Made by a program: the position numbers and the translations under genes. Shown here one piece after another: positions 1 to 11,700 of a DNA stretch of 64,000 nucleotides (positions are counted from its first letter, which is position 1; each line of letters opens with the position of its first letter). The notes under the pieces were generated by a model, which was given only the letters and a program-made list of their open reading frames with translations, searched no databases and was not told the origin of the DNA. This DNA comes from Campylorhamphus procurvoides (Eukaryota > Chordata > Aves > Passeriformes > Dendrocolaptidae): positions 1,233,744 to 1,297,743 of the forward strand of contig WBMV01005979.1 of assembly GCA_013396655.1 (NCBI GenBank), written 5' to 3'.

Positions 1-1406
1 AAACAGCACAGTCATAAACAAAATAAAATAACCTAAATCTGTTTATTTCTGAGCTATAATTTCTAAATTACTTAAGGTTTTTTAAATATTCAATATGGAA
101 CCAAATTTCACAAAAGTCAAATAATAATTTGCAGGGGTTTTGTTTGGTTTTAACTCATGCTTACCTCTATTTTTGGACCAATGACATTTTATTTACTTGT
201 GCTTACATGGGGCTTCTCCTAGAGATAAACATGCTCTTTCACTGCATTCAAGGCTGTTCTTTGCCTCCTAAAATTCTGTTTTTACTCTCCAGACTTATCT
301 GGAGACCTCTTGAGCATCTTCTCACACATTACATTTCATGCTTATGATGAAAGTTGAGTCAAGTGAAAGCAAAAAGGTCAAAGACCACAAAACAGTGCAG
401 AGGATTTCAAGGAATTGTGAGATAGGAATAATTTCTGCAAGTCTTATTTGTACAGTAAAAGACAGCTCTGTTTATACTCCACTTCATCTCATCAGTCTGT
501 GTTCCAGTTTAGTCTATAAATGGTTTGGGAAAAGACTATACTGTATATTGTCCAAAATCTAGCAAAATAGAGTCAATACTTCTTGACCCACATATAATGC
601 AGTTCAGCTGAAAACTCTTTATAAACAGACAATTCCTCAGAAACACTTGCCTTTGAGCTCTCTGCTTCCTCTTCACATCTGAGGAAGCTATATCCATGTA
701 CCCTAACATCCTGCCACACATGCCAACAGAAAGGGGACAATTGATCCCTGTGCTATTATTCAGCATCTAAGTAACAGGTACTGCAATTTAAAACACCTCA
801 GTCCAAGTTATTCTGTGTTCAAAAGCTAGAGGTTGGCTTTCAAAATAATTTATTTTCACCTTTTCTATAAACAGCATGACTCACAATGCTACAGTTACAC
901 ATGTGGACAAGAAGAAGATACACACATCTCCCTTTCTGTAGCCATTTGCATGAATTTCCCTATCACCTGCCCCACAGATTTCTCCACGGGGTTAAAAAAT
1001 TTGGGTTGAGTGGGAAGGAGATGTCAAATCTTTCTTTCTGAAGAAGAAACCTTAGGAACTTCCTTAAAGATGGGATGCTAAAAGGCTATCGTGACCTCAC
1101 TTCATATGAAAGCCAGACTGAATCCTGACTTAAGTAGGAGTTAATGAGTTGAACAGTCTGACATGTTCATTTGATAGGGAGTGATGAAAGGCCAGCTGTC
1201 AGATTTAATTTGTTTGAAGATAAGCTGATTTATTGCTTACAAGTAATATGGCTGGCACAGGGCATGTGTCTCAGTAATGATATATTTCAAACACTATCAC
1301 AGAAACATTCAGCTCTGCTAGAGTACATTCACTGTTCAAGAAAATAAATGCAATTTTTGAAACACCATTTTAAGTTATAATTTTTTTCTGTATCTTCCCA
1401 CGTGAA

Positions 1407-1440
1407 AAAAAAGAAAAAAAGAAAAAAAAAGAAAAAAGGA
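1407..1440. repeat. A-rich simple tract (AAAAAAG-like)
   Basis: A run of A broken by single G residues. It is a low-complexity tract and does not sit at the end of a recognisable retrocopy. Confidence 0.85.
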
Positions 1441-3063
1441 AATGTTTTTCTACTAATTTAATAGCCAAAACCAGACCGGAGTGGTATATTACTTTCTAAC
1501 TAATACTGAACAAGGAGCTTTAAATGGGAAAAAGATTAAACAAACTGTCCTTACAAGATAACCAATGAAAGGAGAATTAAAAGCAGCAGCAGAGTCAACA
1601 GCTGAAAGATGACAAGGTATGGAGCAGCTGAGTGGCAGGATAAGAGGCAGAGGATTGATAGGGGATACCTAGGTGAATCCAGACAATCAGAAAGGATGGA
1701 TACAGTTACAAAGAAATTGGACAATGTACAAATGTCAAATGTATTGCCCTTTTGCCGAGGGAAAACAGTAACCAAGGTAGAGGTTAAACAGAGGAAACTT
1801 GCAAGCTGTTTAATAGAAAAGAAAGAGTGAAGAGTCTGGGGCAGGAGGGTCTGCTGAAGAAGGCAGGAACAGGGAAATGGAGGTGACCATCTACTACTGC
1901 TGTCCTGCTCCAAGGCCAGGTGATTTTGAGATGGAGAAACCTCCATAAGGAGCACTGCCAAAGGCAGGAGTTTAGACAGCACGCAGTACAAACACTAACC
2001 TCATGTGAACAGAAGATTTTGGTTTTAAGATCTGAAGGGGGCATTCCAGAAAGACCAAGAGAAGAGATAGTAGGTAAAATCAGAGACCATGGTTTCTCTT
2101 GCATCTGCAATTACTGCTCTTTTTAAAGCCTTTCTTCACGTTCACGGGCAGGAACGCAAGACTGTTCGCTCTCTTGGAATTCCCAACCCTATCTCCACGC
2201 CTACTCCACTTCTGACCATGTCTCTAGATGTCCACTGAAATGACTCTTGCCAAACTCTCAAAGGATCTCTTCTTTGTCTTCACCAGTCCTCCACACAACC
2301 CTCTATACTATTAACAATAAGTTGTATCAAGAAGCACTAGTGCAATGTCTCTACACAACATTTAAAAGTGTTTCTAAAATGGACTGTAGAAGAGATAATG
2401 AATTAATATTTCATCAACTCCTTTCCTTAAAAAAAAAACAAAAAAAAACAACAGACAGAAAAGCTTAAAAGTATTTTGGTCATTCATTGGAGAAGAAAAA
2501 AAAATAAAGAAAAAGAACCCTCAATGTTTGTATTTATTTTATAAACCTTATTTAAACAATTCCAGGTATACAGATTTGGTATCAGGAAACAATGCAATGA
2601 CATTTCATCTTAGTCAAAGGTATATATACAAGTGAAAATGAAGGCAGTGAGTCTTCTTATGAGGCAAGGCTGGAAAGAAACTGCAAGAGCCCCAGCAAGA
2701 AACAAAGCATCTGCAGCCAACAGGAAGCTTATGTTTCACATTTACCCAGACTTTTGTAGAGATGATTTCTCAGGAAACAGGACTTGAATTGTTCTCATTT
2801 CACTTGAAAAGAAAAGGCTACAGTCCTGATATGAAGAGGAAGCTCAAGAGCCATTCACAACAGTAGCAGCATGAAAGAAACATTTATTGTTTTTGAAACA
2901 GGAAAAGAGGAAAAGGGAGTTGTATTAAGTGTCCTACGCATCACCATCAGAGCAATGAGAAAGCCTCCCACCAGGCTTCACCACAGCCACCACTTCCAGC
3001 TCTTAATGCCAAGTCATGCCTGTCCTTGCAGTGCCCAATTACCTCCACAGTTTGAAGTACTTT

Positions 3064-3086
3064 GAGAAGTACTTTGAGTACTTCTC
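3064..3086. repeat. Perfect 10-bp inverted repeat with 3-bp loop
   Basis: GAGAAGTACT at 3064-3073 is followed by the loop TTG and then its exact reverse complement AGTACTTCTC at 3077-3086. Just upstream, at 3051-3060, lies a partial direct repeat of the same GAAGTAC word, so this spot probably arose by local replication slippage. No terminator or RNA role is implied. Confidence 0.8.
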
Positions 3087-4748
3087 TCCCTGATAACTCA
3101 TGGCCCTGCCAAGAAAGGCTTCAGATACTTCATGGCATTTCTTACAGTACAGGGCTTCAAAATAATTTCTCTATTTCAGTCATGAGGCAGGGTAATCTAC
3201 TGCCATCTGATCTCACTGCAGCAATGTCCTTTGTTGGCCACCCTTTGCTGAAAAATCTGCCCTGCACATGCACATCTGCCTCTCAGGCTGAACTGTACCT
3301 CTCATGGGAAACCACCACCCTCACTACACAGTCTCTTTCTCTTTCAAGAGATGCTCAAGTCAGTTCTGTGATGAACTTTACAACAGCTACAGCTTTAAAG
3401 CTGCAACCTGCACAAAGAAACACGTTTTTATCAAGTCCTTTTGCTCTCATTACAAGACCTGATGCAAAAATGGAAAAGAAATTAAGTCAATGCTGATTCT
3501 GAATTTCTGCCAAATGCACTCTGAAGAATATTGTCTCTGTGACAGAAATTGCACTTTCAGAAGGACCACTCCTTTCTATCTGAAGGAGTGAAACTGCTGC
3601 CACTACCTTAATTAATCCAATGTATTAACAGGCCATCTTTTTTCATTTAACCTTTAAGTTACTATTTACTATGTTATTGTTTATTATTCTTTTAAAATGC
3701 TAGTTTATTCCAATGATGGTTTTCAAAATACAGCACATTACCAATTAATAAAAAAATAACAGCACATTACTTTTATTTATGTCCAAATTTGTAAAGCTCT
3801 ATAATTAAGATTAAAATCAAATGGAGTCAGTAAGACCAATTTAAAAAACAAACAAATAAACAAAAAAACCTGAAAACAAAGACCATTCTACTGTCAGTGA
3901 GATTAATCTTTGACTCACTGCAAGTAATGTGACATCCCGCAAGATGCCACATAGTACGTGGTATACCAAAATCGGATTGACCCTTCTGAGGCACACAGAT
4001 GGAGCAAGTAGCCACCACACTTTGCACAGCCAACATACAGTGAAATATCTCTTTGCTTCTTGGAACATAGTTTATTCTTTCCTTTCCTAAATGTATACTA
4101 ATATATTTGACATTTGCATTCCAGCTAACAGACGTGGGCAGGTATGCAATGGTATATTTATGACTAGTGAGGCAGTTCACACACATTTTGTAACCAGTGA
4201 GAACTTGGGGAACAGTAGCAACGCAGAACCCTGATCCTGTATTTCTGGATGATTACCAAAAATCCTCTGCTGAAATGCAGTGTATGATCCCGAGGAAATA
4301 CACATGAAAAAGTAGGTTCAGTCTGGTTTTAAAATTTTTGAAATTAAATTTACATCACTCTTCTTCTCATTGACATCTACAAGTTACTAAAATCTTTGTG
4401 CTAGAATAGAACAGAAAAATCCTTTTGCATTAGAGCACTGAACTTGTACTTCAAATACATTCAGCTGCTGTCACTTGGAATGCAAGAAAATTGGCATATT
4501 AGCATGATGCAGGATAATAAAAAGCACTAGCTGAAATTAAGCCAAGCTCTATGTGGTGGGCTGACTCTGGCTGGATGCCAGGTGCCCATCAAAGTTGCTT
4601 TATCACTCCCCTCCTCAGCTGGGCAGAGGAAAGAAAATATAATGAAAGGCTCATGAGTCGAGATAAGGACAGGGAGAGATCAGTCATTGATTACCATCAT
4701 GGGCAAAACAGACTCAACTTGGGAAATCAGTTTCATTTATTACCAAGC

Positions 4749-5238
4749 AGATCAGAATAGGATGATGAGAAATAAAATCAAATCTTAAAACACCTTCCTC
4801 CCACCCCTCCTTTCTTCCCAGGCTCAACTTTACCTCCCTACCTTTACTTTCTCCACCTCCTCCTCCCCCAGCAGCACAGAAGGATGGTGAATGGGGGCTG
4901 CAGTCAATTCATCTCTGCTGCTCCTTTCTCCCCAGGGGCAGGAGTCCTCACACTCTTTCCCTGCTCCAGCATAGGGTCTCTCCCATGGGTGACAGTCCTC
5001 TATGAACTTTTCCAACGTCCTTCCCAGGGGGCTGCAGTTCTTCACAAAGTGTTCTAGGGTAGGTGCCTTCCACAGGGTGTAGTCCTTCAGGAACAGGCTG
5101 CTCCAGAGTGGGTCCCCTGCAGGGTCACAAGTCCTGCCAGCAAACCTGCTCCAGGATGGGCTCCTCTCTCCATGGGGCCACAGGTCCTGCCAGGAGCCCA
5201 CTCCAGCACAGGCTTCCTTTGGGTATCTACCTGCTCTG
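4749..5238. repeat. First copy of a 490-bp exact direct duplication
   Basis: Every base I compared matches 5240-5729 at an offset of 491. The copies are separated by a single N. Both contain the same part of the LTR. See the gap entry and the findings for why I think this is an assembly artefact. Confidence 0.95.
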
Positions 5239-5239
5239 N
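5239..5239. other. Single-N gap / contig join
   Basis: This is the only ambiguous base in the window. The sequence left of it ends where the next contig's first 490 bases also end, meaning the same 490 bp lies on both sides. This fits two contigs joined without merging their overlap. Confidence 0.9.
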
Positions 5240-5729
5240 AGATCAGAATAGGATGATGAGAAATAAAATCAAATCTTAAAACACCTTCCTCCCACCCCTC
5301 CTTTCTTCCCAGGCTCAACTTTACCTCCCTACCTTTACTTTCTCCACCTCCTCCTCCCCCAGCAGCACAGAAGGATGGTGAATGGGGGCTGCAGTCAATT
5401 CATCTCTGCTGCTCCTTTCTCCCCAGGGGCAGGAGTCCTCACACTCTTTCCCTGCTCCAGCATAGGGTCTCTCCCATGGGTGACAGTCCTCTATGAACTT
5501 TTCCAACGTCCTTCCCAGGGGGCTGCAGTTCTTCACAAAGTGTTCTAGGGTAGGTGCCTTCCACAGGGTGTAGTCCTTCAGGAACAGGCTGCTCCAGAGT
5601 GGGTCCCCTGCAGGGTCACAAGTCCTGCCAGCAAACCTGCTCCAGGATGGGCTCCTCTCTCCATGGGGCCACAGGTCCTGCCAGGAGCCCACTCCAGCAC
5701 AGGCTTCCTTTGGGTATCTACCTGCTCTG
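5240..5729. repeat. Second copy of the 490-bp exact direct duplication
   Basis: Identical by eye to 4749-5238. On the minus strand both copies encode the same string of over 120 residues with no difference, so there has been no divergence since duplication. Confidence 0.95.
5480..5720 (-). repeat. Degenerate 45-53-bp internal repeat within the LTR
   Basis: About five units share the pattern 'CAGTCCTnnnnnnnCTGCTCCAG' on the plus strand and recur every 45 to 53 bp. On the minus strand they translate as related short peptides such as TLEHFVKNCSPLGR and TLEKFIEDCHPWERP. The units have diverged clearly, so the expansion is older than this copy and belongs to the LTR family. The same array is present in the first copy at about 4989-5229. 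Confidence 0.6.
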
Positions 5730-6170
5730 ATGTGGGGTCTTTCAGGAGCTGTGGGTGGATCTCCGCTTCATGGTGGACCACCGTGGGTTGCAAGAACAGC
5801 TTGCCTCACCATGGTCTTCACCATGGGCTGCAGGGGAATCTCTGCTTTGTCACTTGGAGCACCTCCTCCCCCTCCTTCTTCACCCACCTTGGTGTCTGCA
5901 GAGCTGTTTCTCTCACATATTCTTGCTTCTGTCTCTGGCTGAAGTTGTTGTTTACCCTTTCCCCACTCCCAGCCCCCCCTTCTTCTTCTGGACACTCTTA
6001 TCGAGAGATGCTATCATCATCACTGATGGGCTCAACCTTGATAAGTGGTGAGTCCACCTTAGAGGTTGATGGCATTGGCTTTGTAGGACTTCTGATAGCA
6101 TTTTACAAAATCCATTCTTGTAGTCCCCTGCTACCAAAACCTTTTTGCAGAAACCAAATACACTCCAACA

Positions 6171-7607
6171 CCATATCAATTAACCTGGTGTTGTGTGTCA
6201 AGTAATTGTGTATCTGCAACATCTTGCGCAGCAGAGCATTTAAATTAGGTTGGCACACATTTCAAGATCTTTTTGCAATAATGCAGACAAATAATTGTTC
6301 TAGATGCACTCCTGCTTCTTAGATGTTAGGCCATAATTAACTACCTTATAGATAAAAAGTAGAGGTCACAAATAGGTCTACCTGGAGGCAGAAACTGATG
6401 AAGAGATGGGAAGGGAGGTAAAATTAACGAGATAAAAGAACAGTGTTTATGTAACTGAAACACATTATACTGCAGTATGTAATTCAGTTTCAGAGTAAGG
6501 AAAGATGTAGGAAGCAGAAATGATATTTCATTTGGATCTTCTTTATTAAGCAGAACAAGGCAAGGTAACTCAGACCAACCCAGTAAAATCAGTTGAAGAA
6601 CAACAACACCTCAATTAACATTTAGATTTATATCTCATCAGAGCTTCAGGCAAGAGAAAAGCCTATGAATACTGGCACTGATGACAGCACTAGTGACCTA
6701 AGACTACGATAGGTGTCAGCTGTCATGTTGACATCTTGGTGCCTGCTTTACTCTGGATTTTTACGTACTAGGAAAAGTTAGAGAGAATTTTTTAACTCCA
6801 GAGATTATGACACTCAATAGCAACTATCAGCTAACTGCTTTTAATTTTGATTTTATTTGGTTTCAGAAAGAACAAAAATTAAAATTTTTCAAAGTTTAGG
6901 TTTGTAGATCTCATTAAGATGATGGAAAAGGGCAGATTCAAGGGACAGCCTTAAGAGAATCCTGTAAAACTGATACTTTGAATAATGACCACTTATATCT
7001 AAGTTGCAGGTGTCATATTTTAGCAAAAATGGCACAATCAACTCTCAAAGCCACATGCCAGAAACTATTTAACTAACCCCCAGAAAGAAAAAAAAAAAAG
7101 GCAGGATTTTTAGAAAGGAATTACAAATCACTACAAGCTTTTATTTTATTGAAACTTCTTCTGTTAGAGAAGATTTTCCATGGACAACATTGCAGTTCCT
7201 GACCCAGCCCCAAACCCACATGTTTAGGCTCACTCTGGAGAGCCCTGAAGGAAGCACTCAGGGCTGTGCACTTCAGTAAAGAGTTAAGGTGAGAACTATA
7301 AAAAGCAGTCCTAAGTAATCTGCCTCCACTATAGTTTATAAAAATGGAATCTGGTCAGAGAACAGCATTCCGAAATATGACTTGAGAACAATTTACATCC
7401 ATTTCACATATCAACATAGATATCTAGAAAAAAAGGCAATCCTTACCCACCCCAAACCTAGCACTGCACTGAAGCAGAAATATCCATTTCTTTTATACAG
7501 CATTTTAAATTCTGGTTGAAACATATAGGACATATATAAATATAAAAAAGGTCTGTAAAGCTTACTTTTTATATACACAATATGTAACTTACGAAACAGA
7601 CAGATGA
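6171..7607. other. Non-coding, no recognised feature
   Basis: AT-rich sequence between the LTR and a CR1 copy. It contains only short A runs (for example about 7088-7099). No gene or recognisable repeat was seen. Confidence 0.55.
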
Positions 7608-8106
7608 ACTTGTTGCAGTTTTGGCCACCACAATATAAGAAAGATATTAAGTTATTAGAGAGTGTATAAAGGAGGACAACAAAGATGGTGAAGGACCTTG
7701 AGCCACACAAGGAGCAACTGAGGTCACTTGGTCTGTTCAGCGTAGAGAAGAAGAGACTGAGGGCAGACCTCACTTCAATTACAACTTCCTTGTGAGAGGA
7801 AGAGGAGGGGCAGGCACTGATCATTCACAGGACCCAAAGGAATGCCCTGAAGTTGTGTCAGGGGAGGTTTATGTTGGGTATCAGGAAAAGGTTCTTCCCC
7901 CAGAGAATGGTTGGGCACTGGAACAGGCTCCCCAGGGAGCAAGCCACAGCACCAAGCCTGCCAGAGTTCAAGAAGCATTTGGATGATACTCCCAGGCACA
8001 TGGTGGGGACCATCTTGGGGATCCTGTGCAGAGTTCAGAGTTGGACTCAATAATCCCTGTGGGTCCTTTACAACTCAGCATATTTTGTGATTCTCTGATT
8101 CTATTT
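7608..8106 (+). mobile_element. CR1 LINE, 5'-truncated 3' end
   Basis: The sequence follows the CR1 3' region. It starts with the stretch corresponding to 'cagttttggcc', continues through the C-terminal RT coding zone in decayed form, and keeps the block around 'ggaacaggctcccc' near 7920-7934. It ends with the CR1 3' UTR and the decayed octamer tail (tgattctctgattctat) at about 8089-8105. Several frameshifts and stops interrupt the coding part. CR1 retrotransposes by target-primed reverse transcription and is typically 5'-truncated, as here. No activity is possible. Confidence 0.9.
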
Positions 8107-8736
8107 GTTAAGGAAGTATGTGCTATGAAGATTTCCATATTTTGCCCAGTCCAGTGCTCTATCTGCAGCACTACTTTCTGAAGGCAGGCACATTTTATAG
8201 GAAATGTCTCTTGACCTTGTAAAGTGTGAGGAAAACTGAAAACAAAACAAGACCTGGACCCATAGTGCTACTTTCCATTAAAGCCAGGAAGATATTCTCA
8301 GCTTGCCATGGACTGACTTTCATCAGTGCTGCACAGAACATGAAGAACACTGCTTGAAGCAGATCATATCATCAGTAGTTTAATAAAAGCACTTTCTGTA
8401 TTCATGGAATGACCATCAAGATGTGTCAAAGAACAGATGAAACCAGCTAAGGCAATATTAATAATAAGCCTTGTCTCATAAAGAAGGCAGCCAATGCATA
8501 CATGCTACTTTGATACATAACTTTTGGAATGTTTTAGAAAATTAATATAAATATTTTTATTTGGCTAACAGCACCCAGAAGGCTTAGCTCATCCCTTCCT
8601 GCAAACTTAGTATACATTCAAAAATACTGCAAAAGCACTACGAACTACAGGAAGATGTGGAGGATGACATTTCTGTTGAGAAAAACTGTAAAAGAGAGGA
8701 AATATAAAGAAAATAAAGGCAGATGGGAGTCAGGAA

Positions 8737-8780
8737 TGGTTTGGTTTGGGGTTGGTTTTGTTTTGATTTTTTTTTTAATC
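8737..8780. repeat. G/T-rich simple tract ending in a T run
   Basis: The plus strand is almost entirely G and T (GGTTTGG-like words), then a run of T. It is one of several such strand-asymmetric tracts in the window. Confidence 0.8.
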
Positions 8781-11700
8781 AATGCAGAGATGAATAATTT
8801 TGTTTTATAAGGTTTTCCTTTTCATTGGCTGTTACCATTTTTTACTGTAGCTTCAAGGGTTGTGGTAAGTGAAACACTCCTGCAGTGAAAAGAATCTAGT
8901 TTCTCAGCACAGTTGTTAGTACAGAATCTTCTCCTAGTGACCTCAATTCATATAATCTAAAAATCTTTCAAATCTTTAAAATCTTGGAACCAATCATACT
9001 CCAAGCTTAGCTTTAATTTAATCTTGGCCCGATCTGAACTTCTGACTTCTGGAATCCGAACTAAACTGTTTTAAACTTCATTAGTCCTATGTCCAATTCC
9101 TTAAGAACTTGCCACCTTGGAGACAAATCCTCTGCACACAGAAAGATCACAGAGGTGAAGGTCTTTGACTTGGATTACTATGCTATCTCAAAGAGAAATC
9201 CATATTAAAGGTCTTCTTCCAATTCCCTTTTTCCCGTTACCTGCTCACTTTCCACTTAAAGCTTGTCAGGAATTCTGCACAGAATCCTCCCCATTCTCTG
9301 TCTCTCTCAAGCTTTCTTCTTTCTTTGATCTTTCATCATATGCGTCTTGTCCTTCAGATATTACTCAAATAATCCTCTCAGCTACTGCTTTCCAGCAATT
9401 TGGGGAAGTTTTAAGGCAAGAGCCCTCTAAGAATTAGCCATCCTGAGTTCCATATCCTCTTCAGATTTCTCTCTAATTAATGCTGAAGCATTGAATTTGA
9501 AATTTGTGCTTAAAGTATCACTGTATACAGACTATGTTTCTTTCAACTGCTACAAAATTCACTGTATGAAACTTTGTAGAGCATTTTATATGTATTTGAT
9601 ATAGTCTTTCAAGAAATATTAATTGCCAATGCAACCTTCCCTCCTCCACATCTCTGCCTCCTACAAGAAGCCTGAAACATCCGTTCTAATTGGAACTTCC
9701 ACTAGTAATTACTCTCTAATAGCACCTTTCAAAATCAATTAAAATACTTAGATCCCAGGAATAAGTCTTTAAAAAAATCCTAAAAAACTATACTAGTCAG
9801 CAACAGCTTATAGATTCTTGAAATATACTATTAACCCTGTTGGTCTCAAATTATGTTTTTTCTAGGGTAGTCAACCGTAACCAATAATACAAATAGATAT
9901 CACATGACAAAGTAAAATGAAAAAGGTATATCAGCAGACCCCGCATCTTTCATACATATGAACAACTGTCTACTTTTCTACTTCTACTGTCCACAGTCAG
10001 AACAAAAAACTGCAGATGAAATTGAAGACATCAAAGCTCTAAAACACATTAGTGTATTAAATGGATACACGAGAGCAGCTTAAGATGAACTACTGCAACC
10101 CTGACTGACCACTGGCTAACTGGGGATGCAGCCATACTCTAACTTTTACAGCTGAAACTGAAGCAGTTCTGAAGTCTAAAAGACAAACTTAAATGCCAAA
10201 AATAATACCTATTAGAAATTAACCCGCAGAGTTCCCAAAATGACAAAAATGTGACAGATTATTGGGATTTTTTTGAAACAGAAAATGAAATGCAGTTAAT
10301 TTAGACATAAAAGATACTGGAGTAATGACTACTGTGCAACTTAGGTAATATCACTAACCCCAAATCCTCACCCATTGTTGTTTAGCTATGCTTGGTGAGT
10401 ATTTGTTACACTAGTGCATCAAATATGAGGTCTGTAAGACTTTCACAAATGCAACCCTCCTTAGCATCTTCTCTAACCTATAAATACAAATGACTTATGC
10501 TTTTTTTGCCAAGGAAAGACTCTGAACTTCAGCTTGAAAAGCAGGCACTTGTCAGTGCAGGAAACTGCAGCAGGGCTAATCTGCAGCATTGTTCACTGTA
10601 GCTTACAAAATATGAAGAAGCACAAAGAATTAACAGACTTTCAGTTCTGCTCAGAGGGCTTTTAATTATAATTATTCTGTAGCAATACTGCCTTTATTTC
10701 TAGTCAGTCAAAATCACTATCTTTTGCATTGCTGAAGAACAGCTACATTTAGGTGCCATTCCCAGTCTCATAAATCTCCAAAAGTCTTGTCAAGGAAACT
10801 TTCTGGTGTTGGTCTAAACCTAGAATACCAGTCACTGCAAATCCTACACATACTTTCAAAGAAAAGTAGCAACCTGTTTTGGTTTTGAGAGTTTGACAGA
10901 AAACTGCCTTATACTCTTTGACAAGCTGAACTGTGCAGATCTTTAGATGCTCTCCAAAGCCACAATTTGGTCTTCAAAAAGACAGCATTGAATCACATCA
11001 ACATATTAATGAATCAACAGTAGCAGGTACTTGGCATATGTCTGGAGGAATACTCACTTTACACTATCGCTCCATATGCCTTCTTTTAAAAAACTCCAAA
11101 AGTCATCTCCACAAGACTCCATAAGTCTAAAACTTTTAATTTGACACAGTTTCTATGATTTAAGAGCAGCAGCGTCCAGAGAGAAATACCACTACTATGT
11201 GTATATGAAAAATAATTTCAGCAAATGTTTAACCCATCAAAGAGCATGGTGGGAAGGAAAAAACTTTCAGTGAAACAAAAGGTGGTATAGAAATAGCCCA
11301 GCCTCTGAGACACGTAGGTGGAAGAGGTGGATCCTATTATTGTAGCAAAATCAGCATGCAAATAAGCATCTTCTATTGTGAAAAAGCAAACAAAAACAAA
11401 CTAAAATAATGCACCAGCGAATCCTTAGTTTGTCATCAGAAGATATATTTTTATTTATTAGTGGATCTGTTCAATCTTGACTAAGTAAAATTCATCCATT
11501 AAAAAATAGGTACAGCCTATTTTCTTTGGACGCCCCCTTTTTTTTAAGGTCACATAACAAAAGTGTTAAAATGTAGCTTGAAAAATAAATAATTGAGTCT
11601 TCATAACTACACAGGAAACAAGTCACCATATGGTTCCCTTACTACACAGGCATGGGAGGTTTAAAGAATGTCAGAAGTCCTGAATAGCAGCTTGCAATTT

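Larger units (their letters stand above)
1..4551. other. Unique-looking non-coding DNA
   Basis: No recognisable gene, RNA gene or transposon was found by eye on either strand. The longest open frames (144 and 146 codons near 3062-3496 and 1551-1991) have no family resemblance, no repeated motifs and no convincing splice context, so I treat them as chance. Simple tracts are present: an A-rich run with interspersed G at 1407-1440, A-rich runs near 2429-2460 and 2497-2516, and an A-rich tract with scattered C at 3841-3880. Old repeats too decayed to recognise by eye may be present. Confidence 0.6.
4552..6170 (-). mobile_element. Solo LTR of an avian-type endogenous retrovirus, minus strand
   Basis: Read on the minus strand the element begins TGTTGGAGTG near 6170 and ends CCACCACA at 4552, so it has the TG...CA ends of an LTR. 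A polyadenylation signal AATAAA lies near its 3' end (complement of 4736-4741), as expected at the R/U5 side. From memory it resembles an LTR common in bird genomes; I cannot name the family with certainty. No gag, pol or env remnant is attached, so it looks like a solo LTR left by recombination. The flanking 5-mers (ctcta before, ccata after) match at only 3 of 5 positions, so the target-site duplication is unproven. A 490-bp stretch is present twice around an N at 5239. If that is an assembly error, the true length is about 1.13 kb. Open frames inside it (162, 123, 180 and 98 codons) are products of this repeat and not genes. Confidence 0.75.

Noticed and set aside
3062..3496. 144-codon plus-strand frame
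   Set aside because: Ser/Thr/Leu-rich without any recognisable domain. Starts in the hairpin region. Consistent with chance.
4830..5318. 162-codon minus-strand open frame with repeated peptide
   Set aside because: It lies inside the LTR and spans the N and the duplicated segment, so it is a repeat and assembly product, not a gene.
5663..6205. 180-codon plus-strand open frame
   Set aside because: It is antisense to the minus-strand LTR and runs over its edge. It has no domain.
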